DNA from: Actinomycetota bacterium
Lineage (GTDB): Bacteria > Actinomycetota > Humimicrobiia > Humimicrobiales > Humimicrobiaceae
Assembly: GCA_028695395.1 (NCBI GenBank)
Contig: JAQVJB010000079.1
Span: 2,266 to 8,731 of the forward strand
DNA: 6,466 bases
Direction of reading: 5' to 3'
The position numbers and the translations under genes are program-made. This document shows, one piece after another, positions 1 to 6,380 of this stretch. A model generated the notes under the pieces. That model saw nothing but the letters and a program-made list of their open reading frames with translations. It made no database searches and was not told the DNA's origin. The stretch's first letter is position 1; each line of letters begins with the position of its first letter.

Positions 1-42
1 GGACTCCTTCGCTATGCTCAGTTGCGTCCTTTCGAATCCTAG

Positions 43-71
43 GTTTAAATATGCCACCGGCATATTTAAAC
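43..71. repeat. Perfect 13-bp inverted repeat, 3-nt loop (first copy)
   Basis: GTTTAAATATGCC and its exact complement GGCATATTTAAAC flank the triplet ACC. In minus-strand RNA this is a stable stem-loop 36 nt beyond the CCA of the truncated tRNA fragment. No U-run follows it, so it is a poor match to a simple intrinsic terminator. It may stop or protect the 3' end of transcripts, or be a protein-binding palindrome. Confidence 0.85.
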
Positions 72-106
72 ACCTAATACAAGTTAAACTTTTAATTCTG
101 GAAAAA

Positions 107-127
107 TGGTAGCGGGGATAGGATTCG
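107..127 (-). pseudogene. Initiator tRNA-Met 3'-end fragment
   Basis: These 21 nt duplicate the 3' end of the complete tRNA at 270-346: part of the T-loop, the 3' half of the T-stem, the 3' acceptor strand, the discriminator A and the encoded CCA. The rest of the tRNA is replaced by unrelated TTCG-rich sequence from 128 upward. The fragment cannot fold as a tRNA. Such displaced tRNA 3' ends are typical attachment-site footprints of elements that integrate into tRNA genes, but no integrase gene is visible here, so that origin is inference. Confidence 0.85.
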
Positions 128-204
128 GTCTTTCGTCTCACCTTCGGTTCGCTGCAGAGCCGCGGACTCCTTCGCTATGCTCAGTTGCGTCCTTTCGAAT
201 CCTA
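119..204. mobile_element. 86-bp MITE-like element bounded by T-arm inverted repeats
   Basis: The element begins TAGGATTCG (119-127) and ends CGAATCCTA (196-204), a perfect 9-bp terminal inverted repeat whose sequence equals part of the tRNA T-stem and T-loop. The interior is markedly more GC-rich than its surroundings and holds TTCG six times (124, 132, 143, 148, 171, 194), the same core as the T-loop. It also has a GGAC/GTCC inverted pair (164-167 and 187-190). It is too short to code for anything. A second, partial copy (its last 41 bp) opens the window. It could be a miniature non-autonomous element, a REP-like palindromic repeat or an RNA-processing spacer. The boundary call is direct, the mobility is inference. 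Confidence 0.5.
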
Positions 205-269
205 GGTTTAAATATGCCACCGGCATATTTAAACACCTAATACAAGTTAAACTTTTAATTCTGGAAAAA

Positions 270-290
<21 letters not shown>
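164..290. repeat. 127-bp direct repeat, copy 2 (runs into the intact tRNA)
   Basis: This is an exact repeat of 1-127. Here the 3' end of the repeat (270-290) is the real end of the complete initiator tRNA gene, and the tRNA sequence simply continues past 290. This copy is therefore likely the parental junction, and copy 1 the displaced one. Confidence 0.95.
206..234. repeat. Perfect 13-bp inverted repeat, 3-nt loop (second copy)
   Basis: Same palindrome as at 43-71, shifted by 163 bp. In minus-strand orientation it lies 35 nt after the CCA end of the functional tRNA, preceded by a T5 run directly after CCA. It could mark the tRNA precursor's 3' end, as a terminator-like or exonuclease-stop hairpin, although a U-tract after the stem is missing. 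Confidence 0.85.
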
Positions 291-346
<56 letters not shown>

Positions 347-372
347 ATGAAAATATATTACGTAGAAAGGGT

Positions 373-401
373 ATTATAATAATTTTTTAAAAAATATGCA
401 A
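373..401 (-). promoter_or_regulatory. Sigma-70-type promoter for the initiator tRNA
   Basis: On the minus strand a -35 box TTGCAT (396-401) and a perfect -10 box TATAAT (373-378) are separated by exactly 17 bp. Transcription would start near 366, giving a leader of about 20 nt before the tRNA. The spacer is a pure T6A6 palindrome (ATTTTTTAAAAAAT, 382-395), which may also slow or bend polymerase arriving from the operon upstream. The promoter lies between the stop of the acetyltransferase gene (417) and the tRNA, so the tRNA does not depend on operon transcription. Confidence 0.8.
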
Positions 402-416
402 ACAAAGATATAGCTA

Positions 417-1124
417 TTATTTTTTTATTTTTCCACTGACTTCGGCAACTGACGATCTTTTTACCTGTCTTTTAACGAATAACTTATAAAACCATGATTC
501 TTCTTCTGGAATTGTTACAATATTTTTAAGATCCATCCTTAATAGAGGATATAATTCATCATTCTTTTTTATATAAAAACCTTTAGAGATAAGAAATTTT
601 GCAGTAAAAAAATGTATGTTATCAAAATCTTCTTCGCTGATATCATCATTTGCCCTTTTGGCAATAGTTTCGATTGATTTATATTGTTTTTCTTTTAAAT
701 CTTTTTCAACAGACAAAAGCAGTCTTTCTTCTAATCCGAATCCGTTAAAATCTCTATCGATATAAACATAGCCGAGAAATGCACTTTCAAAATCTGGTGG
801 ATAATTAGAAAATTGCTTTAATGAAGGGAAAAGACAGTAATCGCCATAAAGCACGATTCCCACAACTTCATTATTCTTTGATATAGCTACTTTCCCCATG
901 CCTCCGTTATTTAAAAAACAATTCAGATAATTTGTTTTTTTATTCGAAGTTTTTATGCTGAAAAACAAACTTTTTAAAAAAACAGTAAATTTTGGAGCGC
1001 AATTAAATTCTTTAATTAAATCTATCTTGCCATTATTTCCCCAGAATCCGCATTTCTCACTTAAATCTTGCATGAGATTTATGTCAAGCTTCCGAATATC
1101 CAGGATATTTAAAATATCATTCAT
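417..1124 (-). CDS. GNAT-family N-acetyltransferase (putative)
   Basis: A 235-residue soluble protein that probably transfers an acetyl group from acetyl-CoA to an unknown amine. The best evidence is the order of GNAT elements. A beta strand GKVAISKNNEVVGIVLYG (about 77-94) is followed by VYIDRDFNGFGLEERLL (about 120-136), with the CoA pyrophosphate-binding loop R124-D-F-N-G128-F-G130. A C-terminal strand FLISKGFYIKKND ends the fold (about 177-189). An N-terminal CGFW (25-28) resembles the C-x-FW start of a GNAT subgroup I recall. The tail after 205 is basic and not part of the fold. The start has only a weak GGA Shine-Dalgarno (1133-1135) 8 nt upstream, so expression may depend on coupling to the preceding gene, whose stop is 21 bp away. 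It is the last gene of the cluster. Acceptor substrate unknown. Confidence 0.7.
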   Translation of the reverse strand: MNDILNILDIRKLDINLMQDLSEKCGFWGNNGKIDLIKEFNCAPKFTVFLKSLFFSIKTSNKKTNYLNCFLNNGGMGKVAISKNNEVVGIVLYGDYCLFPSLKQFSNYPPDFESAFLGYVYIDRDFNGFGLEERLLLSVEKDLKEKQYKSIETIAKRANDDISEEDFDNIHFFTAKFLISKGFYIKKNDELYPLLRMDLKNIVTIPEEESWFYKLFVKRQVKRSSVAEVSGKIKK

Positions 1125-1145
1125 AAAATAAGTCCAAAAAAAATA

Positions 1146-1823
1146 TTAATCTTCCTCAATAATGACTCTGCAGGGCAGTCCGGTAGTCCTAAGGATTTTA
1201 ATCGGGCAGATGTATAATTTCACTTTAAATTTATTTATTGCTTCAATATTGATAAGTGGTGCAACAATAAGAATATTATTATTGAAAATAAGTTCCCAAA
1301 TACCCTGCATATCATCTATGTTGTCGAATGAAGGTGTATCTGCAGCAAAGATAGTCGGTTTTTTTTCAACAAGATATTCTACTGCATCCTTCTTTAAAAA
1401 CCAATTATGTGTTAGAAAATCAGATTTAGTCCAGTGTTTCCCCCATCCTGTTGAAAAGACAATAGCAGTTTTATCTGGAATTTTTTCTTTTTCTGCATTA
1501 ATGATATCTTCTAATGAAATAATAGGTCTATTGCCGGTTTTATCTAATTTTTCTAGATCAAACTTTAAAACGTAAGCATCTATACCAAATAATTTTTCTA
1601 TAGGTATATCGCTGATAGGGTATGATTTATCAAGACCCAGGGCATGGGAAGGACCATCGATATAAGTTCCTGTTGCGCTTGAAAGACCTTTAAATTCCTG
1701 AGAGTATGCAGTAAAGTCAGTCCATTCAGGATTTCTTAATTCCTTTAATTGAAATTCCGGAAAAGGTAACCCGTAGCTCCACATACCTTCATAAGTAGGC
1801 CCGGTTGCGTCAATTATTCTCAT
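1146..1823 (-). CDS. Cyclase-family protein (kynurenine formamidase-like), altered metal site
   Basis: A 225-residue cytoplasmic protein of the putative-cyclase / arylformamidase family (Pfam PF04199 type), whose known members hydrolyse amides or lactones with bound metal. Recognisable blocks are SATGTYIDGPSH (49-60) at the place of the HxGTHxDxPxH signature, STGWGKHW (124-131), and ADTPSFD (161-167), matching the family's DTxSxD. The length is normal for the family. Anomaly: the two His of HxGTH are Ala50 and Tyr54, while Asp56, Pro58 and His60 remain. In the C-terminal part IVAPLIN (186-192) stands where the family usually has IVExL, so a Glu ligand also appears missing. It could be a metal-independent or re-specialised enzyme. 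The start is supported by AGAGGG (1829-1834) 5 nt upstream. It lies 29 bp after the NagB-like gene and probably shares its mRNA. Substrate unknown. Confidence 0.8.
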   Translation of the reverse strand: MRIIDATGPTYEGMWSYGLPFPEFQLKELRNPEWTDFTAYSQEFKGLSSATGTYIDGPSHALGLDKSYPISDIPIEKLFGIDAYVLKFDLEKLDKTGNRPIISLEDIINAEKEKIPDKTAIVFSTGWGKHWTKSDFLTHNWFLKKDAVEYLVEKKPTIFAADTPSFDNIDDMQGIWELIFNNNILIVAPLINIEAINKFKVKLYICPIKILRTTGLPCRVIIEED

Positions 1824-1852
1824 TTTCGCCCTCTGAATATTTGTTATTAATA

Positions 1853-2782
1853 TCAGTGCATTTCAGCGATGCAGGCACCTATAGCAGGTCTGTAAAAATT
1901 AAACAATACATTATTATGCCCGGCAAGAAGCGACATCGGGACAGATGAATCAATTATTTTATTTGAAATCATAAATGTAGTCAGCCTCATACCAAATGGA
2001 TTATCATGCATGCCTGCGTGCCATATAGATATATTTTTAGCTTTCCATGTTTCAACTGGTCCGACTGTTATGGCTTGGGAAGGGATACTTGAAACTATGC
2101 CTCCGCTTGAAGTTCTTGCATTCTGCATCAAAGTCATAGGGTGAAGATCTACTACTCTTGCAGATAGATTTTTGTATTCTTCAGGAGAAGGCGGAATATC
2201 TTTATACTTACCCTCTCTTTTTAAAGGATCATTAAAAGCCCAGTGTTTTGTTTCCCCCTGACCGCCCTGCATTATCCTGCATTCTATGCTATCAAATGAT
2301 TCTGAATACTTACTTATATTGTCTGCACTTAAAAAATGTATATTCTCATCAGGCATCCTTAAGTCTTTTCTGATCCTGTTGAAACACATGTCCATATCCG
2401 CTTTTGCAAAGCTTAAAGGATCCGTCATCGGCATTTCCTTGCCGTCCAGGTACCATTCATCCATCCCCCAGAAGTGACCATCTCTTATATCGATATCCAA
2501 GTCATTGATTATCTCTGCTACAAGAGGGAGCTGCTCGGTCGGGCCGATAGGACCGCAAAGTCCGACTGGATTAGAAGAAGTCGATGCCTTCCAGCATTTA
2601 ATATATTCAAGTGCCTCAGCTGTATAAAAAGATTCAAGAGTATCATATATATTTATTTTAAAGCCGTCACGCTGCAATTTTTTAAAATCATCAGGTTTAA
2701 GCGCTGCAGCTTCGTTAAGGATATCTTCGTCTAATGTTGTATAATCCCACCATCCGGGAGCAACTTTACTTAATTTGCGCAT
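1853..2782 (-). CDS. NagB-like glucosamine-6-phosphate deaminase/isomerase family protein
   Basis: A 309-residue protein of the glucosamine-6-phosphate isomerase / 6-phosphogluconolactonase superfamily. Landmarks in order are the phosphate-binding loop GLCGPIGPTEQLPL (74-87), WGMDEWYLDG (105-114) matching NagB's NMDEY with the general-base Asp at 108, QGETKHWAFNDP (175-186) matching GEDGHIAFNEP, and AITVGPVETW (237-246) matching NagB's ALTVG segment. The ring-opening His is kept (H180), but NagB's preceding Asp is Thr178 and the following Glu is Asp185. About 40 extra residues sit mainly at the N-terminus. Known members convert glucosamine-6-P to fructose-6-P and ammonia. Here the changes make the exact sugar, and even the deamination step, uncertain. 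AAGGAG (2790-2795) 7 nt upstream fixes the start. The gene follows the M20 gene by 55 bp, fitting a pathway that first frees an amine and then isomerises or deaminates it. Confidence 0.8.
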   Translation of the reverse strand: MRKLSKVAPGWWDYTTLDEDILNEAAALKPDDFKKLQRDGFKINIYDTLESFYTAEALEYIKCWKASTSSNPVGLCGPIGPTEQLPLVAEIINDLDIDIRDGHFWGMDEWYLDGKEMPMTDPLSFAKADMDMCFNRIRKDLRMPDENIHFLSADNISKYSESFDSIECRIMQGGQGETKHWAFNDPLKREGKYKDIPPSPEEYKNLSARVVDLHPMTLMQNARTSSGGIVSSIPSQAITVGPVETWKAKNISIWHAGMHDNPFGMRLTTFMISNKIIDSSVPMSLLAGHNNVLFNFYRPAIGACIAEMH

Positions 2783-2807
2783 TTATATGCTCCTTATAAA
2801 AATTAAA

Positions 2808-2826
2808 TATTATTCTATTAATAATA
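2808..2826 (-). other. AT-only hairpin in the M20/NagB-like gap
   Basis: TATTATT and AATAATA form a 7-bp all-AT stem with a 5-nt loop inside the longest clean gap after the M20 gene. On the minus strand it is followed by TTTAATTTTT and then the AAGGAG of the next gene. It is too weak to be a convincing terminator. At most it could tune read-through between the two halves of the operon. Confidence 0.2.
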
Positions 2827-2837
2827 GACTGCTATCT

Positions 2838-4127
2838 TTATTTACACCAGTCTTTAATAAATATAATAAAAATTCCTATAAGACTAAAAATATCTTCAAG
2901 CAATACCCATTCATCCGATCCATGGAGATTATCCCCTCTCGGTCCAAGCAATACAATCGGTATTCTACCCACATCTCCATATATTGCCATATCGCAAGAA
3001 AAAGTTGCGCCCTTAGCAACTGTTTTTATGCCTGTGTAATCAGAATAAGATTTTATTATTTTGCTTACCCCTTTATTGCTTTTATCAGTTTGCCAGGGCC
3101 TTACAAAATGAAATGTCTGTTTTATGTCAAACTCAAAATTTTTTAATATTCTATCTTCTTTAATTTTTTTATCCCAGAATTCCTTAAATTCCTTAAAAAA
3201 CTCTTCTTCATTAGTATCTGGATGGACCCATACTACCCATGAAATCTTTACTGCCGCAGGAGTCCCCATCTGGACAATTTCATCTGAAACCCGGGTTGAT
3301 ATATCCCATAAAAGGTAATTTAGCTCTTTGCCTTTTTCAAGAAAAAGCTCATGGGAGTTAATGCTTCTCCAATGTTTTATCCATTCCTTAAAAAAATGGA
3401 TTATTCTTGATGCTCCATCGATAGGATTATAAATAGGAAGACCCATATACGGCATGCCGGCATTACCTTTTATAATGAACTCTCCAAGAATTGCGCCCGG
3501 ACAGGCACTGCATATTTCCATTCTTGTAGGCTCGGGAACTATAGCGAAATCAGTATTATATCCTTTTAAGCGGGAAGCAAGTGTTCCGTTACCGCCTGCA
3601 AATTCCTCATCAACAAGACTTTCAAAAATAATGTCTCCAGATGGCTTAAAGCCTGAATCTTTAAGAATCTTCATTGCCCAGAAAGAGGCAGCAAGACCAC
3701 CTTTCATATCTGCCGCACCTCGTCCAAAAAGTTTATCTTCTTTAATTAAAGGAATAAAAGGTCTTGTCTCTTTCCAGTTATCCGGTTCATAGGGAGCCAC
3801 ATCCACATGTCCGCTTAATAAAACTGAATTACCTTTAGAATCCCCCTTCCATCTGGCCACAACATTTTTCCTATCATTACCATAGTTTCTTCCTGCCAGC
3901 CAGTAATCATGATTTTCAATCCCTTTAATATCGGTTGGCAAAAAAGTATCAATTTCGAATCCACATTTTTTACATTCATCCTTAATGAAATTCTGGGCCT
4001 GGGCTTCAAAACCTTCAGGATATCTGTTTTCACTTGGGATGCTTATGAGCTTTTTAAGCCACTCTTCTATTTCTTTTTTTCTTTTTTCGATTTGATTACT
4101 TACTATTTTCTTTATGTTTTCCGTCAT
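2838..4127 (-). CDS. M20-family amidohydrolase/peptidase (ArgE/DapE/CPG2-like)
   Basis: A 429-residue cytoplasmic metalloenzyme, normal length for the family, expected to hydrolyse an N-acyl or peptide bond with a two-zinc site. All metal and catalytic residues are visible: H107 and D109 in SGHVDVAP, the bridging D140 in GRGAADMKGG, the base/ligand pair E174-E175 in VDEEFAGG, E199 in IVPEP and H402 in NLHGSDEW. The lid/dimerisation domain lies between about 210 and 330. At its start Met225 occupies the position where many M20 enzymes have the His of GxxxHxxxP that reaches into the partner's active site, so substrate recognition may differ. The ATG overlaps the TGA of the upstream M24 gene by ATGA, and no good Shine-Dalgarno precedes it, so translation is probably coupled. 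ArgE, DapE or a peptidase name cannot be chosen from sequence. Confidence 0.9.
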   Translation of the reverse strand: MTENIKKIVSNQIEKRKKEIEEWLKKLISIPSENRYPEGFEAQAQNFIKDECKKCGFEIDTFLPTDIKGIENHDYWLAGRNYGNDRKNVVARWKGDSKGNSVLLSGHVDVAPYEPDNWKETRPFIPLIKEDKLFGRGAADMKGGLAASFWAMKILKDSGFKPSGDIIFESLVDEEFAGGNGTLASRLKGYNTDFAIVPEPTRMEICSACPGAILGEFIIKGNAGMPYMGLPIYNPIDGASRIIHFFKEWIKHWRSINSHELFLEKGKELNYLLWDISTRVSDEIVQMGTPAAVKISWVVWVHPDTNEEEFFKEFKEFWDKKIKEDRILKNFEFDIKQTFHFVRPWQTDKSNKGVSKIIKSYSDYTGIKTVAKGATFSCDMAIYGDVGRIPIVLLGPRGDNLHGSDEWVLLEDIFSLIGIFIIFIKDWCK

Positions 4128-5290
4128 AATTCAATTATTTCTCTTCTGTAGCTTGTAAGTTCCTTTATCCCCTTTTCGGTTACAAGAACCCCGTCTTCAT
4201 ATCTAAGTCCGTTTTTATTATCTGAAAGCCAGATATCTATATTGAAGAGCATACCTGCTTTTATAATAAAATCAGCATTTTTTGCCAGCCAGAGTCCTTC
4301 AACTTCCGAGCTGCCTGTACCATGGGCAGGACCATATAGTGTAAAATCTTCATAATTGTATTTTGAAAGTATTTTATAATATCCATTAAACACATCAGAG
4401 GCTGCAACACCTGGTTTTATTGCTTCCAGAGCATAATTAACTGCTTCAAGAGCAACTTCCATTAATTTTCTGACTGCCACCGGAGTTTTACCTATCACGA
4501 AAGGTCTGCACATATTGCCGCAGTAACCCATATATTTTGCCCCTATTGTCAATTGAACAAGCTCATTTTCTTTAATTGATTTATTAGTGGATCTGCATAA
4601 GCTAAGCCTTGTATTATCACCTGAACAGACCCATGTGGGATAGGGTGTACCTTCAGCGCCCATCTCAAGCATTTTTATTCTGGCGGCGGACTCTATCTCC
4701 CATTCTTTTTTCCCAGGTTTTGCTGATTGGAGAGCAGCCTTTAATGCCTCTTCAGTTATTTTGTATGCTTCTTCTATATACGGCAATTCCGCCTGTGTCT
4801 TTACCGCCTGAATATTTAATAAAAGAGCATCAGCATTTACGAATTCAACATCTGGAAATAAGTTTTCAAGCTCTTTAAATAAGGTATGAGGGAATATGTT
4901 CCAATTTCCTATCCCTATTTTTTTGATGGGACTATTATGTATCTTTGTAATAATATCTTTTAAGTCCAGATTGATAACTTTAGGCACCCATTCTGGGGCG
5001 GATGTTTCAACAAGTAAAGGATTTATAAAAATATTGGGTACTGATGAAAAAGCTTCCGCAAAATCCCTTGACTCAGGACCACCTGTAACAAGTGCTGCAT
5101 TTCCTTCCGACGGGACAATTACAGCAACAAAATCAAAAAAAGGCCAGAAACCTGTAAGATATCTTGAAGATGCGGATTCACATTCGCTGCTATATCCAAT
5201 AAATAAATCTACCTGACTGGCTTTCAGCTCATTTTGAAGTTTTTTAACCCTTTCTGCATATTCCTGGGGTTTTATCGGGTCCATTCTCAT
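4124..5290 (-). CDS. M24-family (pita-bread) hydrolase, creatinase/Xaa-Pro-aminopeptidase-like, metal ligands lost
   Basis: A 388-residue protein with the two-domain layout of Xaa-Pro aminopeptidases and creatinase: an N-terminal creatinase-like domain (about 10-160) and a C-terminal pita-bread domain (about 170-385). Active M24 metallopeptidases use Asp, Asp, His, Glu and Glu as ligands. Here the matching positions are Thr248 (VQLTIGAKY), Asn259 (GYCGNMCRPF), His323 (PAHGTG), Asp352 (LFNIDIW) and Glu365 (LRYEDGVLV). Two ligands are gone and one is shortened, and the usual upstream His after SGxN is Leu231. It is therefore unlikely to be a dinuclear-metal aminopeptidase. A metal-free hydrolase in the manner of creatinase, or a mononuclear site, is more plausible. 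A perfect AGGAGG (5295-5300) precedes the start, and the stop overlaps the M20 start by 4 bp, implying linked roles. Confidence 0.88.
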   Translation of the reverse strand: MRMDPIKPQEYAERVKKLQNELKASQVDLFIGYSSECESASSRYLTGFWPFFDFVAVIVPSEGNAALVTGGPESRDFAEAFSSVPNIFINPLLVETSAPEWVPKVINLDLKDIITKIHNSPIKKIGIGNWNIFPHTLFKELENLFPDVEFVNADALLLNIQAVKTQAELPYIEEAYKITEEALKAALQSAKPGKKEWEIESAARIKMLEMGAEGTPYPTWVCSGDNTRLSLCRSTNKSIKENELVQLTIGAKYMGYCGNMCRPFVIGKTPVAVRKLMEVALEAVNYALEAIKPGVAASDVFNGYYKILSKYNYEDFTLYGPAHGTGSSEVEGLWLAKNADFIIKAGMLFNIDIWLSDNKNGLRYEDGVLVTEKGIKELTSYRREIIEL

Positions 5291-5294
5291 TTTT

Positions 5295-5300
5295 TCCTCC
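5295..5300 (-). promoter_or_regulatory. Shine-Dalgarno AGGAGG choosing the first of two ATGs
   Basis: The M24 gene has ATG codons at residues 1 and 3. AGGAGG lies 5 nt before the first and 11 nt before the second, so the first (ending at 5290) is the better start. Confidence 0.8.
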
Positions 5301-5308
5301 TGTAAGGT

Positions 5309-5314
5309 ATTATA
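5309..5314 (-). promoter_or_regulatory. Possible internal -10 box TATAAT upstream of the M24 gene
   Basis: A perfect TATAAT sits in the 77-bp gap between the oxidoreductase and M24 genes. The hexamer 17 bp upstream (GATTAT) is a poor -35, and the predicted start near 5302 would leave only a very short leader containing the Shine-Dalgarno. It could be a weak secondary promoter, or chance in AT-rich DNA. Confidence 0.25.
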
Positions 5315-5367
5315 GTTTTAACTTTTTAGAAATAATCTTTTATTAAAAATTAAAGCAGGTATTATGT

Positions 5368-6369
5368 TTAAAATTCCACTATCCTGTTTTCATCTGCTGA
5401 TTTCTCAGCCATTCTTATTGCATGAACCACATCTCTTGATTCCTGCGGAGTAATTACAGACGGTTTTTCATTCTTAGATATGCATTTCAGGAAGTAATCA
5501 AATTCTTCTTTTAAATACCCTCTTCTCAGACCATGCACTGAAGGCCAGTATGTAGACTGCGGATAACTGAGACCTTTCCTGGTAAGAACTGTATAGTTTG
5601 AACCGGAATTATCAATATATATTGCTCCTTCAGTCCCTATTATTTCCATTTTCGCATCAATTGCAAAAGGCGCGTTATCCGGCAGGCTCCAGATATTCTC
5701 TATTACTGCGAATGTATCATCATCAAGCGTAAACAAAGCCCATGCGATATCGTCGTATTTAAGGTCTGGCCTGGTGTTTTTAGTTTTTGCATAAACAGTC
5801 CTGGGTTTTGCTTTGGTAAACCAAAGCATTAAATCAAAATCATGGATACCATCGCCGAACAAAGCACTTATTTTATTAAGATGGCTTTCAGTAATCCATT
5901 TTGCAAGGTTCCTTTTTGCATATATAGAAACAATTTTTCCTATATTTCCGGCCTCAATCTCTTCTTTTGCAAGAGCGTATGCGGTATCAAACCTGCAGAC
6001 ATGGCCTACCATAAAAAATTTATCCGTATTTTTTAAAGCATCCAATATCCTGTCGCACTCTTCAGTGTTGTCTGCCATTGGTTTTTCAAGAAAAACATGT
6101 TTTCCAGCTTTTATTGCATCTATCGCAATCTGCATATGGTCCGGAACATGAGTGACAATCGATACCATATCGATCGTTTCGTCATTAAGCATGTCCATAT
6201 AGTCCGTGTAAGTCTTTTCAATGCTGTATTTTTCACTCATTTTTTTTAGATGATCAGGCCTTCTTGTGCAGATAGCTGAAACTTCAGCAAGAGGGAGTTG
6301 TTGAAAAGTATCAATATGATGTTCGCCAAACCATCCCAGACCTATTACGCCGACTTTAATTCTTTCCAT
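5368..6369 (-). CDS. Gfo/Idh/MocA-family NAD(P)-dependent oxidoreductase
   Basis: A 333-residue cytoplasmic dehydrogenase, typical family length. The N-terminal Rossmann fold starts VGVIGLGWFG with the dinucleotide loop G10-x-G12-x-x-G15. The family's signature Lys is in FLEKPMA (E95-K96-P97). The substrate-side motif GDGIHDFDLMLWF (172-184) supplies H176 and D179, the usual GxHxxD pair, and the C-terminal domain forms the expected open sheet (about 125-330). Members oxidise or reduce sugars, cyclitols such as inositol, or their amino or phospho derivatives, so here it probably oxidises or epimerises a hydroxyl of the pathway's sugar-like intermediate. AGGAGG (6375-6380) 5 nt before the ATG fixes the start. 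It is the first gene of the visible cluster. The remaining 86 bp to the window edge show no promoter I can assign, so it may not be the true first gene. Exact substrate not predictable. Confidence 0.92.
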   Translation of the reverse strand: MERIKVGVIGLGWFGEHHIDTFQQLPLAEVSAICTRRPDHLKKMSEKYSIEKTYTDYMDMLNDETIDMVSIVTHVPDHMQIAIDAIKAGKHVFLEKPMADNTEECDRILDALKNTDKFFMVGHVCRFDTAYALAKEEIEAGNIGKIVSIYAKRNLAKWITESHLNKISALFGDGIHDFDLMLWFTKAKPRTVYAKTKNTRPDLKYDDIAWALFTLDDDTFAVIENIWSLPDNAPFAIDAKMEIIGTEGAIYIDNSGSNYTVLTRKGLSYPQSTYWPSVHGLRRGYLKEEFDYFLKCISKNEKPSVITPQESRDVVHAIRMAEKSADENRIVEF

Positions 6370-6374
6370 TTTTA

Positions 6375-6380
6375 CCTCCT
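6375..6380 (-). promoter_or_regulatory. Shine-Dalgarno AGGAGG of the oxidoreductase gene
   Basis: A full anti-Shine-Dalgarno match 5 nt before the ATG supports the chosen start and strong translation of the first visible gene of the cluster. Confidence 0.8.

Larger units (their letters stand above)
1..127. repeat. 127-bp direct repeat, copy 1 (left end may be cut by window)
   Basis: This block is identical, as read base by base, to 164-290, giving a period of 163 bp. In order it contains the right part of a TTCG-rich element ending CGAATCCTA (33-41), a 13-bp hairpin (43-71), an AT-rich stretch, and the last 21 nt of the initiator tRNA gene in the same minus orientation (107-127). The match to copy 2 stops exactly where the tRNA T-loop diverges. 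Because the window opens inside the repeated unit, more units may lie to the left. A tandem duplication or an integration scar at the tRNA 3' end are both possible, and collapse or duplication during assembly cannot be excluded from the sequence alone. Confidence 0.95.

Noticed and set aside
1162..1575. Plus-strand open frame of 137 codons opposite the cyclase-family gene
   Set aside because: It lies wholly inside a well-supported gene on the other strand, has no Shine-Dalgarno and no recognisable domain. It is a shadow of the real gene, as are the other plus-strand frames.
3454..3792. Plus-strand open frame of 112 codons opposite the M20 gene
   Set aside because: Antisense to conserved M20 metal motifs, with proline/serine-rich sequence of no known family. 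Constraint clearly belongs to the minus strand.
3815..4033. Minus-strand 72-codon frame within the M20 gene
   Set aside because: An alternative frame of the same strand overlapping the conserved N-terminal part of the M20 protein, with no ribosome binding site of its own.
5305..5370. Direct repeat AGGTATTAT-GTTTA at 5305 and 5356 flanking the 5291-5367 gap
   Set aside because: Only about 14 bp, imperfect and in AT-rich sequence. One copy overlaps the oxidoreductase stop codon, so chance is the simplest explanation.
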